This document shows positions 56,780 to 64,000 of a stretch of DNA of 64,000 bases, in pieces. Each line of letters opens with the position of its first letter. The stretch's first letter is position 1. The DNA is taken from positions 1-64,000 of the forward strand of contig CAJVZD010000010.1 in assembly GCA_913019905.1 (NCBI GenBank). Reading direction: 5' to 3'. The translations under genes and the position numbers were made by a program. The notes under the pieces are model-generated. The model was not told the DNA's origin and made no database searches. It saw nothing but the letters and a program-made list of their open reading frames with translations. The DNA is from an uncultured Cellvibrionales bacterium. Its GTDB lineage: Bacteria > Pseudomonadota > Gammaproteobacteria > Pseudomonadales > Dasaniaceae.

Positions 56780-57685
56780 TTATTGCGCAATAAATTGCGG
56801 AAACAAATTGTTATAGCCGTAACAGATGGGAGTATCGTCATAGACACCCTTCGCTTTCAAACAGGCATGTAATTCCGGCAGACGGTAGCAGGGAACACTC
56901 GCCATAAAGTGATGTTCCAAATGATAGTTGACATTATTGGGTGCAAGAAAAAGTTTTTCCCACCAGCGAGCAACGACCGTCCGTGTATTCTTGCGCGGGT
57001 CCAGGTCGTAGAGATCTGGCACCACAGCGTGCTCCGCAAGCTGTCTAAGACGCACGACAATCATGTACGTGGTAAGAAAGGTAACTACCCACGCGAGATA
57101 CAGGTAGGGAGAAAAAAGGACTGCAACAGCTGTTGCAAAGACGACTTGTACCATCAACTCTTTAACGAACGGTAAGGCGAATTGGCGCTGGTCTTCGTGC
57201 CGATAAGCCAGCGCACTTTTTACCACAAACCTTAATAACTTATAGCCGGTTTTCCCAGTGATATCCCGCATTAACTTACGTTTAAAACTGCCCTTGGAAA
57301 CAGGATAATTTTTATAATTGCGAAGGTCTGGGTCTTGATCGGTACCGGCCAATTTATGATGTTTTAGATGGCCTTTTGCATAGCTGGGAAGATCAGAAAA
57401 AACAAGGTTGGCGGCAAAATATTGGCCAAAAAAATGATTGAGCCGATCGCTCTTAAATAACAGGCGGTGTCCACAGTCGTGAAATATAATTGACAAGGCT
57501 AACATTCGTCCTGGTAAGAGTAACACCAGCATTAATAAAGTAAAAACGTTAGTCCACGTCGATACGATATAAAAAAGGAGCAAAATACTCGCCCAAGTAG
57601 AGGCAACTACTCCGAGGCCCTGCAGATCATTTTTTGTCGTGAAATGCGCAATTTCTTCTCTACTTAATACATCACTAATTTTCAT
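56780..57685 (-). CDS. Membrane fatty acid desaturase
   Basis: 301 residues. The three histidine boxes are intact: HDCGHRLLF (H-x3-H), KGHLKHHKL (H-x2-HH) and NVNYHLEHHFMASVP (H-x2-HH). Four membrane spans are visible near 30-75 and 165-210. These features mark a di-iron acyl-lipid or acyl-CoA desaturase or a related hydroxylase. It lies 22 nt downstream of a PaaX-like regulator in one operon, which would link membrane unsaturation to that regulator. Substrate and position of the double bond are not readable from sequence. Confidence 0.92.
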   Translation of the reverse strand: MKISDVLSREEIAHFTTKNDLQGLGVVASTWASILLLFYIVSTWTNVFTLLMLVLLLPGRMLALSIIFHDCGHRLLFKSDRLNHFFGQYFAANLVFSDLPSYAKGHLKHHKLAGTDQDPDLRNYKNYPVSKGSFKRKLMRDITGKTGYKLLRFVVKSALAYRHEDQRQFALPFVKELMVQVVFATAVAVLFSPYLYLAWVVTFLTTYMIVVRLRQLAEHAVVPDLYDLDPRKNTRTVVARWWEKLFLAPNNVNYHLEHHFMASVPCYRLPELHACLKAKGVYDDTPICYGYNNLFPQFIAQ

Positions 57686-57707
57686 TGATTAAATCCTGGT
57701 CATAGGT

Positions 57708-58544
57708 CTAGCTAATGGCTAGCAGCTGGTTAAGTTGCGGCTCCAAATGTGCAGGCGAGTGGCTAAATTTGTAATGAGAAAACAATTCTTGCCAAAACGG
57801 GCGGCACACTCGATCGTAACGGTGCATGAGCTCCGTTAAGTTGTCCCTTAAATCGGTATTGATCATTTCTGGTGGTAATAGTGGGTCGATGGCTAATGTG
57901 TGAATACAATCGCCACCCAGGATAAAAGATTCGCGAAATTTTGTCGCTAAATCAACCGTCTCAAGATTCTCTAAACTGGTGTTTAATCGATTTGTTTGTG
58001 CTTGGTATTCTTGCTCTAAGCTGGTAATGGGCCATAGTTCTGCGGGGTCGTGTTGACATTCAAAATGAGCAACCTCCGTCAACAGAAAATCGTCCTTTCC
58101 CGATAGCTGCGATATTAGTAACCTTAGCTCTCGACTATTTACCCGTAGATTGTCCGGTCTTATCCAACAGCTATCCCAAAATTGGCGGAACCCAAATCGA
58201 TAAGCGGCTCGCTGCAATTGTTCGCCCGCCTTTGCTTTAAGTGCGCTTGAAAGCTGTAAACTAAGCCATTGTGAATTCCACGGTCTGATACGCTTCTCTC
58301 CATCACGCCAACCCGAGACCCAGTTTCGCAAAGGGCTGGTCGTTTCTGAAACTTGGTAATAACCCCTGCTGTCTTGCGCGATGGCATCTCGCTTAATTAG
58401 GCGATTGAGATTAACTCTCAGTGCATTTTCACTGATCTCAAATATGGCAGCCGTATCTACTAGCAGACGAACAGGTAAAGCACTAGGTTTACTGGTGCGC
58501 AACAAGTCCAATATTAGCGATTTGGCAGTGACAGAGTGCGGCAT
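57708..58544 (-). CDS. PaaX family transcriptional regulator
   Basis: 278 residues. The N-terminal winged helix reads ILDLLRTSKPSALPVRLLVD with ENALRVNLNRLIKRDAIAQD. A PaaX-type central region shows GYYQVSETTSPLRNWVSGWR, and the C-terminal domain ends HRYDRVCRPFWQELFSHYKF. PaaX represses phenylacetate catabolism, but no paa gene is present; here the partner is a desaturase. Three TGTAATATT words lie just upstream (58556-58633) and are likely operators. Ligand may be an acyl-CoA, by analogy with phenylacetyl-CoA; this is inference. Confidence 0.9.
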   Translation of the reverse strand: MPHSVTAKSLILDLLRTSKPSALPVRLLVDTAAIFEISENALRVNLNRLIKRDAIAQDSRGYYQVSETTSPLRNWVSGWRDGEKRIRPWNSQWLSLQLSSALKAKAGEQLQRAAYRFGFRQFWDSCWIRPDNLRVNSRELRLLISQLSGKDDFLLTEVAHFECQHDPAELWPITSLEQEYQAQTNRLNTSLENLETVDLATKFRESFILGGDCIHTLAIDPLLPPEMINTDLRDNLTELMHRYDRVCRPFWQELFSHYKFSHSPAHLEPQLNQLLAIS

Positions 58545-58555
58545 AGTCAGAAGTC

Positions 58556-58633
58556 AATATTACAAAAGAATAAACTATACGCCTTTAGTGTAATATTACA
58601 ACATTTATATGTCTTGAGATAGGCTGTAATATT
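58556..58633. promoter_or_regulatory. Three TGTAATATT operator-like words upstream of the PaaX-like gene
   Basis: AATATTACA at 58556-58564, the full palindrome TGTAATATTACA at 58589-58600 and TGTAATATT at 58625-58633. Starts are 33 and 36 nt apart, near whole turns of DNA. The first is 12 nt before the PaaX-like start codon. Their clustering suggests autoregulation. Confidence 0.6.
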
Positions 58634-58887
58634 TGGCGTCCTCCGACTCAAGATGACAAAGAGTGTTTCCGCTTTCAATAATTTTCGGTATCACGCGTGC
58701 TCGTGGTACGCCTCCCGTCCATAGCAGTATCGAAAAGCAAGACTGTTTTGTGCGAACAGATAAAGGGCATACCTTCGATCGAATTTTTGATGACCCGCAA
58801 TTTGCTACAATCAAAAAGACTTTGAGATACAATCAGTTGTTGAGATTTCAGCATTTTCAATTCTCTATTTCGACTTTAGATTTCAAC

Positions 58888-59523
58888 ATGGATTTCAACA
58901 TGGATTTCAATACGACATTTGAAATTATAAAAGCACTGGTGATGGGCGCAGTGCCTGTCTGCGCTTTTACATTTGTGATATTGCAGTGGTCGATAAACAG
59001 TGGCCGGATGGATGCATTCGACAGTGAAGGCAATCTTCGACAGCAGCATAGAGCCGCCACCAAGGCACAAAAGAAAACAAAAAAGGCTTCAACACCGGAC
59101 AAGGGATCCGAATTTAAACTCAGCGGCCGCGCCGGCGGTGATCTCGTACACGGGAAAATCATGTTCTTCGGCGGCGGATTCTACGGCACCATGGCCGTAA
59201 TGACTTATCTTCTTATAGAAGTTATCGAAATCTGGAATTTCTTGGGAGCTGCATTTTCGTCCGGTAACTGGTTTCCCAGTATTGACGTAGACATGATCGT
59301 GAATCTACTGATTAATTCCCTTATGAATCTCGTTGCCGCATTTTTGTGGTTTCAAACCTTGGCAGACTATGTCGAAATTAACAACGGCTGGATCTGGCTA
59401 ATTGCGTCCTACCTCGGTTACCTTGCCGGGCTCAAGATCGTAACTCTACACGGCTATAAACTATGGACAGCAATAGTTGAATACTCGACAACAGCGGGAA
59501 AATGGTTAAAACGCAAACTGTAA
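58888..59523 (+). CDS. Hypothetical membrane protein with DNA-encoded MDFN repeat start
   Basis: About 211 residues if it starts at the ATG at 58888; the frame is open from 58663 but the upstream part does not look coding. The start region repeats ATGGATTTCAAC (MDFN-MDFN). Four membrane spans are predicted, the first in EIIKALVMGAVPVCAFTFVI. Between spans 1 and 2 is a polar, lysine-rich loop (about residues 48-75, KAQKKTKKASTPDKG). MIVNLLINSLMNLVAAFLWF is another span. I do not recognise a family. It stands alone between the PaaX promoter and the converging methyltransferase gene. Confidence 0.6.
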   Translation: MDFNMDFNTTFEIIKALVMGAVPVCAFTFVILQWSINSGRMDAFDSEGNLRQQHRAATKAQKKTKKASTPDKGSEFKLSGRAGGDLVHGKIMFFGGGFYGTMAVMTYLLIEVIEIWNFLGAAFSSGNWFPSIDVDMIVNLLINSLMNLVAAFLWFQTLADYVEINNGWIWLIASYLGYLAGLKIVTLHGYKLWTAIVEYSTTAGKWLKRKL

Positions 59524-59731
59524 GGGCAGCCGGGGGAAAAGAACTATTTCTACCGATTACGTATCGACAAGTATCAAACGCCGGATAAAAAAATGCCCGG
59601 TGATAGGTGGGGCAGCTACTTCAGGAATGAATTATTTGAGGAGATACGAATTGACCGTTGCTGCGATGGCCACTACCCTAATTCCTCGACGATTATCGGT
59701 TTAACTGTTAGCCATACGTTGGTTGTCAACG

Positions 59732-60676
59732 CTATCGAATTTCGGAAACTGCAGCTATTACCTGCTCAACATGCCGTAAATCAGACCCGCAACAGCCACC
59801 AAAAATATTTAACCAGGGCATTTGTGCAATGAGTGACTTGTACTGCATGGCAAACTCCAATGGATCACCGTCATCAAGGGTTTCGCATGCATCTAACTGC
59901 TCATGACTCAACCGAGATGCATTACAACGTATTCCTCTGATACGGTGCGTCCAGTCGTCACCATCAAATTGATTAAAGAAATGATCTGGGTGGGCGCAGT
60001 TCACCATATAATACACAGCACCGGATGCGGTTGCGGCGTCGACTGCGCGGATCGCACTGGCCAGAGACTGCCCTGTAGGCAACCGGCCATCCGTCTCAAC
60101 CGTGAACGACACAACAACAGGCAGGCCTACTTTTTGCGCCGCTCGCACCAGACCGATCGCTTCGTCAGATTGCGTGATGGTCATGCCGGTAAGCATGTCT
60201 ACGTTGGTATTTGCCAACCAGCCAATTTGTGTAGAATGGTAATCCTGTGCCTCCACGGGTGTCAGCCTCTCCTCTGGCGCATAGGCGTCGCCCTTGGGGC
60301 CGATCACACCATTAAGCACAATTGGCTTTTGGTTTCGTGGAAAACGGTCTCTAACTTTTTCGACAAACCGCACAGCGTCGATATTTATTTCACACAATTC
60401 ATTTTCTGTACTACCAAGATCAGCGGCCCAATGCATATGAGCTTTCCACGTCGGCGTATCCAATATAAAACCGGTATTGTATCTATTTGCCAGGGCCAGA
60501 AAATCGGCAAGATAAGCGTCGATAGCGCCTCGTCCTTCCGAGTTCAATAATAAGGTGTGAGCAGCAAACTCGCGGATTTCGATGCCGTGATTAAATATAA
60601 GATCTGTTTCAAGGCCTGCGTCAGTCAGATATAAATCACCCGACAACTGTGGCAATCGATTTCGGTACCCCGCCAT
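59732..60676 (-). CDS. Homocysteine S-methyltransferase family protein
   Basis: 314 residues, a zinc-dependent TIM barrel. Zinc ligands are the Cys in VYYMVNCAHPDHF and the Cys pair in NIFGGCCGSDLRHVEQ. The N-terminus LTDAGLETDLIFNHGIEIRE is the family opening with Glu-Thr at the substrate site. QKPIVLNGVIGPKGDAY is also conserved. It would transfer a methyl group to homocysteine or a selenium/thiol analogue from a donor such as S-methylmethionine. No other methionine genes are adjacent. Seven or eight residues at the C-terminus overlap a poor rightward frame that is not a gene. Confidence 0.92.
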   Translation of the reverse strand: MAGYRNRLPQLSGDLYLTDAGLETDLIFNHGIEIREFAAHTLLLNSEGRGAIDAYLADFLALANRYNTGFILDTPTWKAHMHWAADLGSTENELCEINIDAVRFVEKVRDRFPRNQKPIVLNGVIGPKGDAYAPEERLTPVEAQDYHSTQIGWLANTNVDMLTGMTITQSDEAIGLVRAAQKVGLPVVVSFTVETDGRLPTGQSLASAIRAVDAATASGAVYYMVNCAHPDHFFNQFDGDDWTHRIRGIRCNASRLSHEQLDACETLDDGDPLEFAMQYKSLIAQMPWLNIFGGCCGSDLRHVEQVIAAVSEIR

Positions 60677-60784
60677 TTTTCAACTTCCTGTAACTTCGTA
60701 ACGTACTAATCTAGACAGACAGAGATGGCTCGCCCTAAGAAATGAGACGGGCCTAATGAATCAACTAAGGTCTGGCAATTAAAT

Positions 60785-60829
60785 GGGCCTGACAAACGTA
60801 ATGGGTCTGACAAACGTAATGGGCCTAGC
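60785..60829. repeat. 18-bp tandem repeat
   Basis: GGGCCTGACAAACGTAAT (60785) and GGGTCTGACAAACGTAAT (60803) are followed by a partial GGGCCTAGCAA copy (60821). A related GGGCCTAATGAA lies earlier near 60749. The array is in the 3' region of the small secreted protein gene. Confidence 0.85.
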
Positions 60830-60863
60830 AATTCAAAATGCTCAGTAATTTGAACACAACCCT

Positions 60864-61208
60864 CTAACGTTTATACAAGAACCACAGTTTGTAGAACGTG
60901 GCAGTACAGACATTCTTATCGTCAATTTTACCATCCCGATTACAATCTGATCCCGTCACAGCTTTTACTAAATCTGCCCCGTAGTTCTCTATGTCGTCGC
61001 TAGTTGGCGCGACCATTTCAGTCACCTTCGGAGATTGTTCGATGAAATCATTTAGATCCTGATAGGAAGAGAACTGTTTTTTCGAGATCGCCTTAACCAA
61101 GTGCTCCGACGCGGACTCCAGCGCCAAGACATTGACCGAATACAGAAAAAATGGAACGACTATTAACACGGCTGATAGCTTGGTTACAAAAACACAACAG
61201 AACTTCAA
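60864..61208 (-). CDS. Small exported protein with EF-hand-like loop
   Basis: 114 residues. A signal peptide (about 9-28, KLSAVLIVVPFFLYSVNVLA) leaves a mature protein of about 84 residues. SDCNRDGKIDDKNVC contains a D-x-N/D-x-D-G calcium-loop-like stretch between two Cys. HLVKAISKKQFSSYQDLNDF is a helical part. Related small proteins are not recognised, so it is a hypothetical exported protein. The DedA-rhodanese gene is 60 nt upstream in the same direction and may be co-transcribed. Confidence 0.65.
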   Translation of the reverse strand: MKFCCVFVTKLSAVLIVVPFFLYSVNVLALESASEHLVKAISKKQFSSYQDLNDFIEQSPKVTEMVAPTSDDIENYGADLVKAVTGSDCNRDGKIDDKNVCTATFYKLWFLYKR

Positions 61209-61267
61209 ATTTAACTCCTTTGGCCATACCTACTCGCAACACCTTGACATAGCACTACTCAATGATG

Positions 61268-62248
61268 TCAGGTGCTTTCACCACTAAGATCTCCGTTATC
61301 ATTCCCACTACCATCTCCGTGGCTCACTGTTTCAAACCCGTGCTCAATCCAATCAGCAATACCACCATCCAGAGGGAAAACGTTTAGTATGCCGTATCGT
61401 TTTAACTTGAGCGCAACACGTGCACTCGATGCTTCGTCTGGTCAACTACAGTAGAGGATGATATCGGCATTCTTGGGTATATGTTGATAATGTTGATCAA
61501 TCGCCTCCATCGGCACGCGAACAGCGCCGGGGATCATTTGCGGTAATTGGTCATAATCACTTCTGTGGCGCAAATCGATAATGTGGATATCTTCGTCCGA
61601 ATTCATCCGCTTATTCACTTCGATCGGATCCAGCCTCCTCATTCTAAGAGACCTCAGGAACAGACGCCGCCGCAAGAGTTTGACCCCAATGTAAATCGCC
61701 ACAACTGCTAAAAACAGATAAGCAGCAACAGCCCCTAATTCAGTTATTTTCGAGGCAATAAGTTCCAATTCATTATGGAAAATAAAACCAATGGATCCAA
61801 AAATACAGGTCCATATCACGGTCCCAAGTACATCGAGAACCACAAACGTCGACATTTTCATACCCGTCAGACCTGCCATTGGCGGAGCGAGCGTCTGCAA
61901 TCCCGGTAAAAATTTTGCAATGATTACGGAAGAAAGGCCTAATTTAAAAAATAATTGCTCCGTGTTTCGGACGCAAAAATCGGGTTCGAGCGAAATACTG
62001 CATACAAGGTTTAGAACTTTTGCACCTTTAGACCGGCCCAACAAATACCAACAAACGTCGATCGGGACAGCCGCTAAGACCGAGACGACAATTATCCAGC
62101 CAAAAGTGAGCTCTCCTGTGCCTGCCAATGCCCCCGCCGCTAAGATCAGCGGAATTGCAGGTAACGGTAAACCAAGCTGATCGAGCGCCACCCACACAAA
62201 AATAAGCAGATAACCGTGTTCAATTAAAAACTGCATAAATTCTGTCAT
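61268..62248 (-). CDS. DedA-rhodanese fusion with in-frame TGA, candidate selenoprotein
   Basis: The DedA (VTT) part covers residues 1-200 with about five spans, IPLILAAGALAGTGELTFGW and GRSKGAKVLNLVC among its marks. A rhodanese domain follows, IDLRHRSDYDQLPQMIPGAV. At ADIILYCS a TGA (61442-61444) interrupts the frame. The same frame then continues for 57 codons, PDEASSARVALKLKRYGILN, then FPLDGGIADWIEHGFET, to a TGA at 61268. Relatives have Cys in this place (YC-S/T-CP-x-E), so the TGA stands for a conserved active-site-loop Cys. Conserved coding after the stop argues for selenocysteine or a very recent mutation. If the TGA is a true stop, the product is 268 residues. Confidence 0.72.
61409..61427 (-). 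other. Candidate bacterial SECIS hairpin
   Basis: On the minus strand GAGUGCA (61427-61421) pairs with UGCGCUC (61415-61409), one G-U wobble, around loop CGUGU. The loop starts 21 nt after the TGA and has G as its second base. Both values fit published bacterial SECIS models (loop 16-37 nt from UGA, G in the first two loop bases). The stem is short, so chance cannot be excluded. Confidence 0.45.
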
Positions 62249-62486
62249 AATTCTTTAGGGCCTTATTGTTTTTGCAGTCGTTGGTTACCGTTCAAAGGAC
62301 TATTATAACATTCAACGTTAGCCCTAAACATCTCCTGAAAGAAAGTCGCCTGAAACATCGAATTAGACCCTTGGCGAGTAATCTCAAATGCGGTCACTTC
62401 ATTTTACAGAGAATGATGAAACACACTGTCTTGTACAATCCTTACCCCCTATTCGTTCAAGAGCCCCTGGTTCAGCAATTTCTGAT

Positions 62487-63185
62487 TCAATAACGGCTGT
62501 AGGTATTCTCGAGAATTTTTAAAATTTCCGGCGCACCTGGATATCCTTTCGAAAGTGTAAAATACATATCAAAACTCTGCAGAGTCAAATGGTGAAGCAA
62601 TTCCTCTTGATCCTTTCTAATCGCACTGGATACCGGTTCCTTATAATCGAGTAAAAAATCGATGCGGCCATTCACTAACATCGCCAAGGCATTTTCATGG
62701 GTATTGATGTCCACTGGCCTCGGTGAATTTTCTGGATGAGCAAACAATTGTCGTTTCGTCCCATATTGAAATCCTCGAATCAAGCCAAGCTTCCGCCCTA
62801 TTAGACCTTCGATTTTGCTTGGCAGTACGGTCGATTTTAAAGCGTATATTCTTAGCTCAATACTCGCAACGGGGAATTTACTGTAAATCACTGGACTGTC
62901 GCTGCGCGGATTACCTTCCCTAATCCCAATCGTGAGGTCTGTCGCTCCGGCTGCCACGTTTTCGTACAAACGTTTGGGGGGATACGATTCGAGGACGTAG
63001 GGTAAGTTAGCATCGCTCAAGGTTCTTTTCAGAAGGTCGGTCAGTGTCCCCGATACAGAACCGTCGGAGCCAACCACAAAAAAGGGTGGCAGATGAGTCA
63101 TTCCCACTACCAGAGGCTGCGCGACAACGGTAAAACTATTTAAATACAAACAACAAATGGAAAAAATCAGACAACAATATCGCAT
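62487..63185 (-). CDS. Orphan periplasmic solute-binding protein (PBP2)
   Basis: 232 residues with a signal peptide (about 1-22, ending TVVAQP). The mature part reads LVVGMTHLPPFFVVGSDGSV, then SGTLTDLLKRTL, the amino-acid-type PBP2 start, and LPSKIEGLIGRKLGLIRGFQ and NALAMLVNGRIDFLLDYKEP are the hinge and second lobe. No permease or ATPase lies beside it. It is the third such orphan in the window. It may feed a remote transporter or be a sensor. Ligand unknown. Confidence 0.85.
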   Translation of the reverse strand: MRYCCLIFSICCLYLNSFTVVAQPLVVGMTHLPPFFVVGSDGSVSGTLTDLLKRTLSDANLPYVLESYPPKRLYENVAAGATDLTIGIREGNPRSDSPVIYSKFPVASIELRIYALKSTVLPSKIEGLIGRKLGLIRGFQYGTKRQLFAHPENSPRPVDINTHENALAMLVNGRIDFLLDYKEPVSSAIRKDQEELLHHLTLQSFDMYFTLSKGYPGAPEILKILENTYSRY

Positions 63186-63336
63186 AATACCTCAATAATC
63201 AGTCCAACGATATTATCTATATAAGTGAAAAAAAGGCGGGGATTACTCATTAAACAATCTTAGGAGTCAACAGGCGATTCGACAAGTACCATGATTGGTA
63301 ATTCTAAATATAGCATAATCTCGCTGAGCGAAATCT

Positions 63337-63387
63337 AGTGAGCATCGATATCTAGTAAACGTCGATAGTTAGTGAGCATCGATATCT
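63337..63387. repeat. 17-bp tandem repeat, three copies
   Basis: AGTGAGCATCGATATCT occurs at 63337-63353 and 63371-63387, with the diverged AGTAAACGTCGATAGTT between them (63354-63370). The array lies about 25 nt past the stop of the TPR gene. Confidence 0.88.
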
Positions 63388-63410
63388 ACATCGGACGCCA
63401 GACTTCTAAT

Positions 63411-64000
63411 CTAATCAGTCTCCACCGTTAATGACATAAGTTTAGCTTGATAAAGCTTGCGGTCAATCGGTTCCTGCGCAGACTCAATGGCAGCTTGCAA
63501 CTGCTTTTCGGCTGCACTAATTTTTCCGGTACGATAATAGGATTGTGCCAACGCAATACGGGCCTCGTGGATATAAGGAGCCATATTTAACGCGCGGAGG
63601 TAAAATTTTATCGCTTCGGAGTAACGCCCAGCATCATAAGCTTCTTTGCCAGCATAGATGAACGGAAAAGGGTTAGGATCATCGATTTTCTCAATTTTTT
63701 CACTGATAAGCTTCGCTTCGTCGCCACGGCTTTGAAGACTGAGTAACGTTCGATAATTTTTTAACAATGTCAGTTTGTCGGGAAAATTCTCAATACCATA
63801 CCGATAGACTTCCTCAGCTTTCTCCACTTCGCCAGAGCGTCGGTAGATTATTCCCAGGGTATTATAGGCGTCGCTATTTAAGGGATAAATATCCAGAGAC
63901 TCGATAGCGAGCCAGTATGCACGAGAGTAGTTTTTCTCCCTGATCGCAACGGCAGCGAGATTAAGATAATATCTGGAGACATAATTATTTTTTGAAACAT
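63411..64000 (-). CDS. Partial TPR-repeat protein, 5' end outside the window
   Basis: The leftward frame is open from the window edge to a TAG at 63411, about 196 codons. It contains at least four TPR units: NYSRAYWLAIESLDIYPLNS, DAYNTLGIIYRRSGEVEKAE, GKEAYDAGRYSEAIKFYLRA and ARIALAQSYYRTGKISAAEK. These helical pairs give a scaffold for protein contact. A GTG at 63827 is internal and is not the start. N-terminal domains, such as a signal peptide or a transferase, are outside the window, so the function cannot be assigned. Orientation matches the binding-protein gene downstream. Confidence 0.85.
   Translation of the reverse strand, partial: VSKNNYVSRYYLNLAAVAIREKNYSRAYWLAIESLDIYPLNSDAYNTLGIIYRRSGEVEKAEEVYRYGIENFPDKLTLLKNYRTLLSLQSRGDEAKLISEKIEKIDDPNPFPFIYAGKEAYDAGRYSEAIKFYLRALNMAPYIHEARIALAQSYYRTGKISAAEKQLQAAIESAQEPIDRKLYQAKLMSLTVETD

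Noticed and set aside
57708-58544. PaaX as part of a phenylacetate operon
   Set aside because: No paa catabolic gene is in the window; the coupled neighbour is a desaturase.
59593-59832. Rightward frame overlapping the methyltransferase 3' end
   Set aside because: Overlaps a well supported gene on the other strand and has no signature.

Overview
The window looks like chromosome from a free-living, probably marine gammaproteobacterium of moderate GC content. The evidence is the mix of families: an integron integrase with SOS control, several two-component hybrids and GGEEF proteins, orphan periplasmic binding proteins, a DUF692/DUF2063 RiPP operon, glycoside hydrolase family 3 enzymes, a sulfatase, a DUF3089 protein and a MoxR-DUF58-transglutaminase operon. 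I cannot name the genus. No rRNA, tRNA, phage, complete insertion sequence or CRISPR array was seen.

Left edge (1-1980): the start of a chromosomal integron. intI reads rightward behind a near-perfect LexA box. At least two gene cassettes read leftward, one encoding a small membrane protein followed by an attC-like site, the next a partial CxxC protein cut by the window edge. Three copies of a GACGTAA-N4-TTACGTC palindrome lie between them. 2.1-12.2 kb is a loose set of small enzymes (hydrolase, cupin, VOC, GNAT, GrpB, class II aldolase) mixed with signalling genes (hybrid histidine kinase, diguanylate cyclase, an orphan solute-binding protein) and a 152-bp inverted-repeat element.

12.3-15.5 kb: a Crp/Fnr regulator and then a bufferin-type RiPP operon. 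The Cys-rich precursor is a tandem duplication with all six Cys of each half in exact 61-residue register. It is followed by an MNIO (DUF692) enzyme and its DUF2063 partner, overlapping by 8 nt at each junction. A strong GAAA-capped hairpin sits just after the precursor stop.

15.6-25.1 kb: DUF1801/amidase pair, AraC-GyrI regulator, hybrid kinase, GST, binding protein, hydrolase, and a ribbon-helix-helix/SPFH pair with a 23-bp perfect palindrome in front. 25.5-38.4 kb: two GH3 glycosidases (one exported, one cytoplasmic behind a TetR gene), two coupled PaaI-type thioesterases, an SDR, VOC and EthD-like proteins, a DUF3089 protein and a lipoprotein esterase. 38.5-45.7 kb: STAS-like protein, dioxygenase with a doubtful start, small secreted protein, sulfatase, YfiR-GGEEF fusion and a membrane protein. 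45.9-50.2 kb: MoxR/DUF58/transglutaminase operon. 50.3-58.6 kb: YtoQ, DUF2147, an RND efflux pair, GNAT, and a desaturase-PaaX operon with three TGTAATATT sites upstream.

Right edge (58.7-64 kb): homocysteine S-methyltransferase family protein, small secreted proteins, and a DedA-rhodanese fusion. In this fusion an in-frame TGA replaces a residue of the rhodanese active-site loop, the frame stays open for 57 further rhodanese-like codons, and a short hairpin at the spacing of a bacterial SECIS follows the TGA. This is a candidate selenoprotein and, with the duplicated bufferin precursor and the integron head, the most interesting signal in the window. Several short tandem repeats sit just beyond gene 3' ends.
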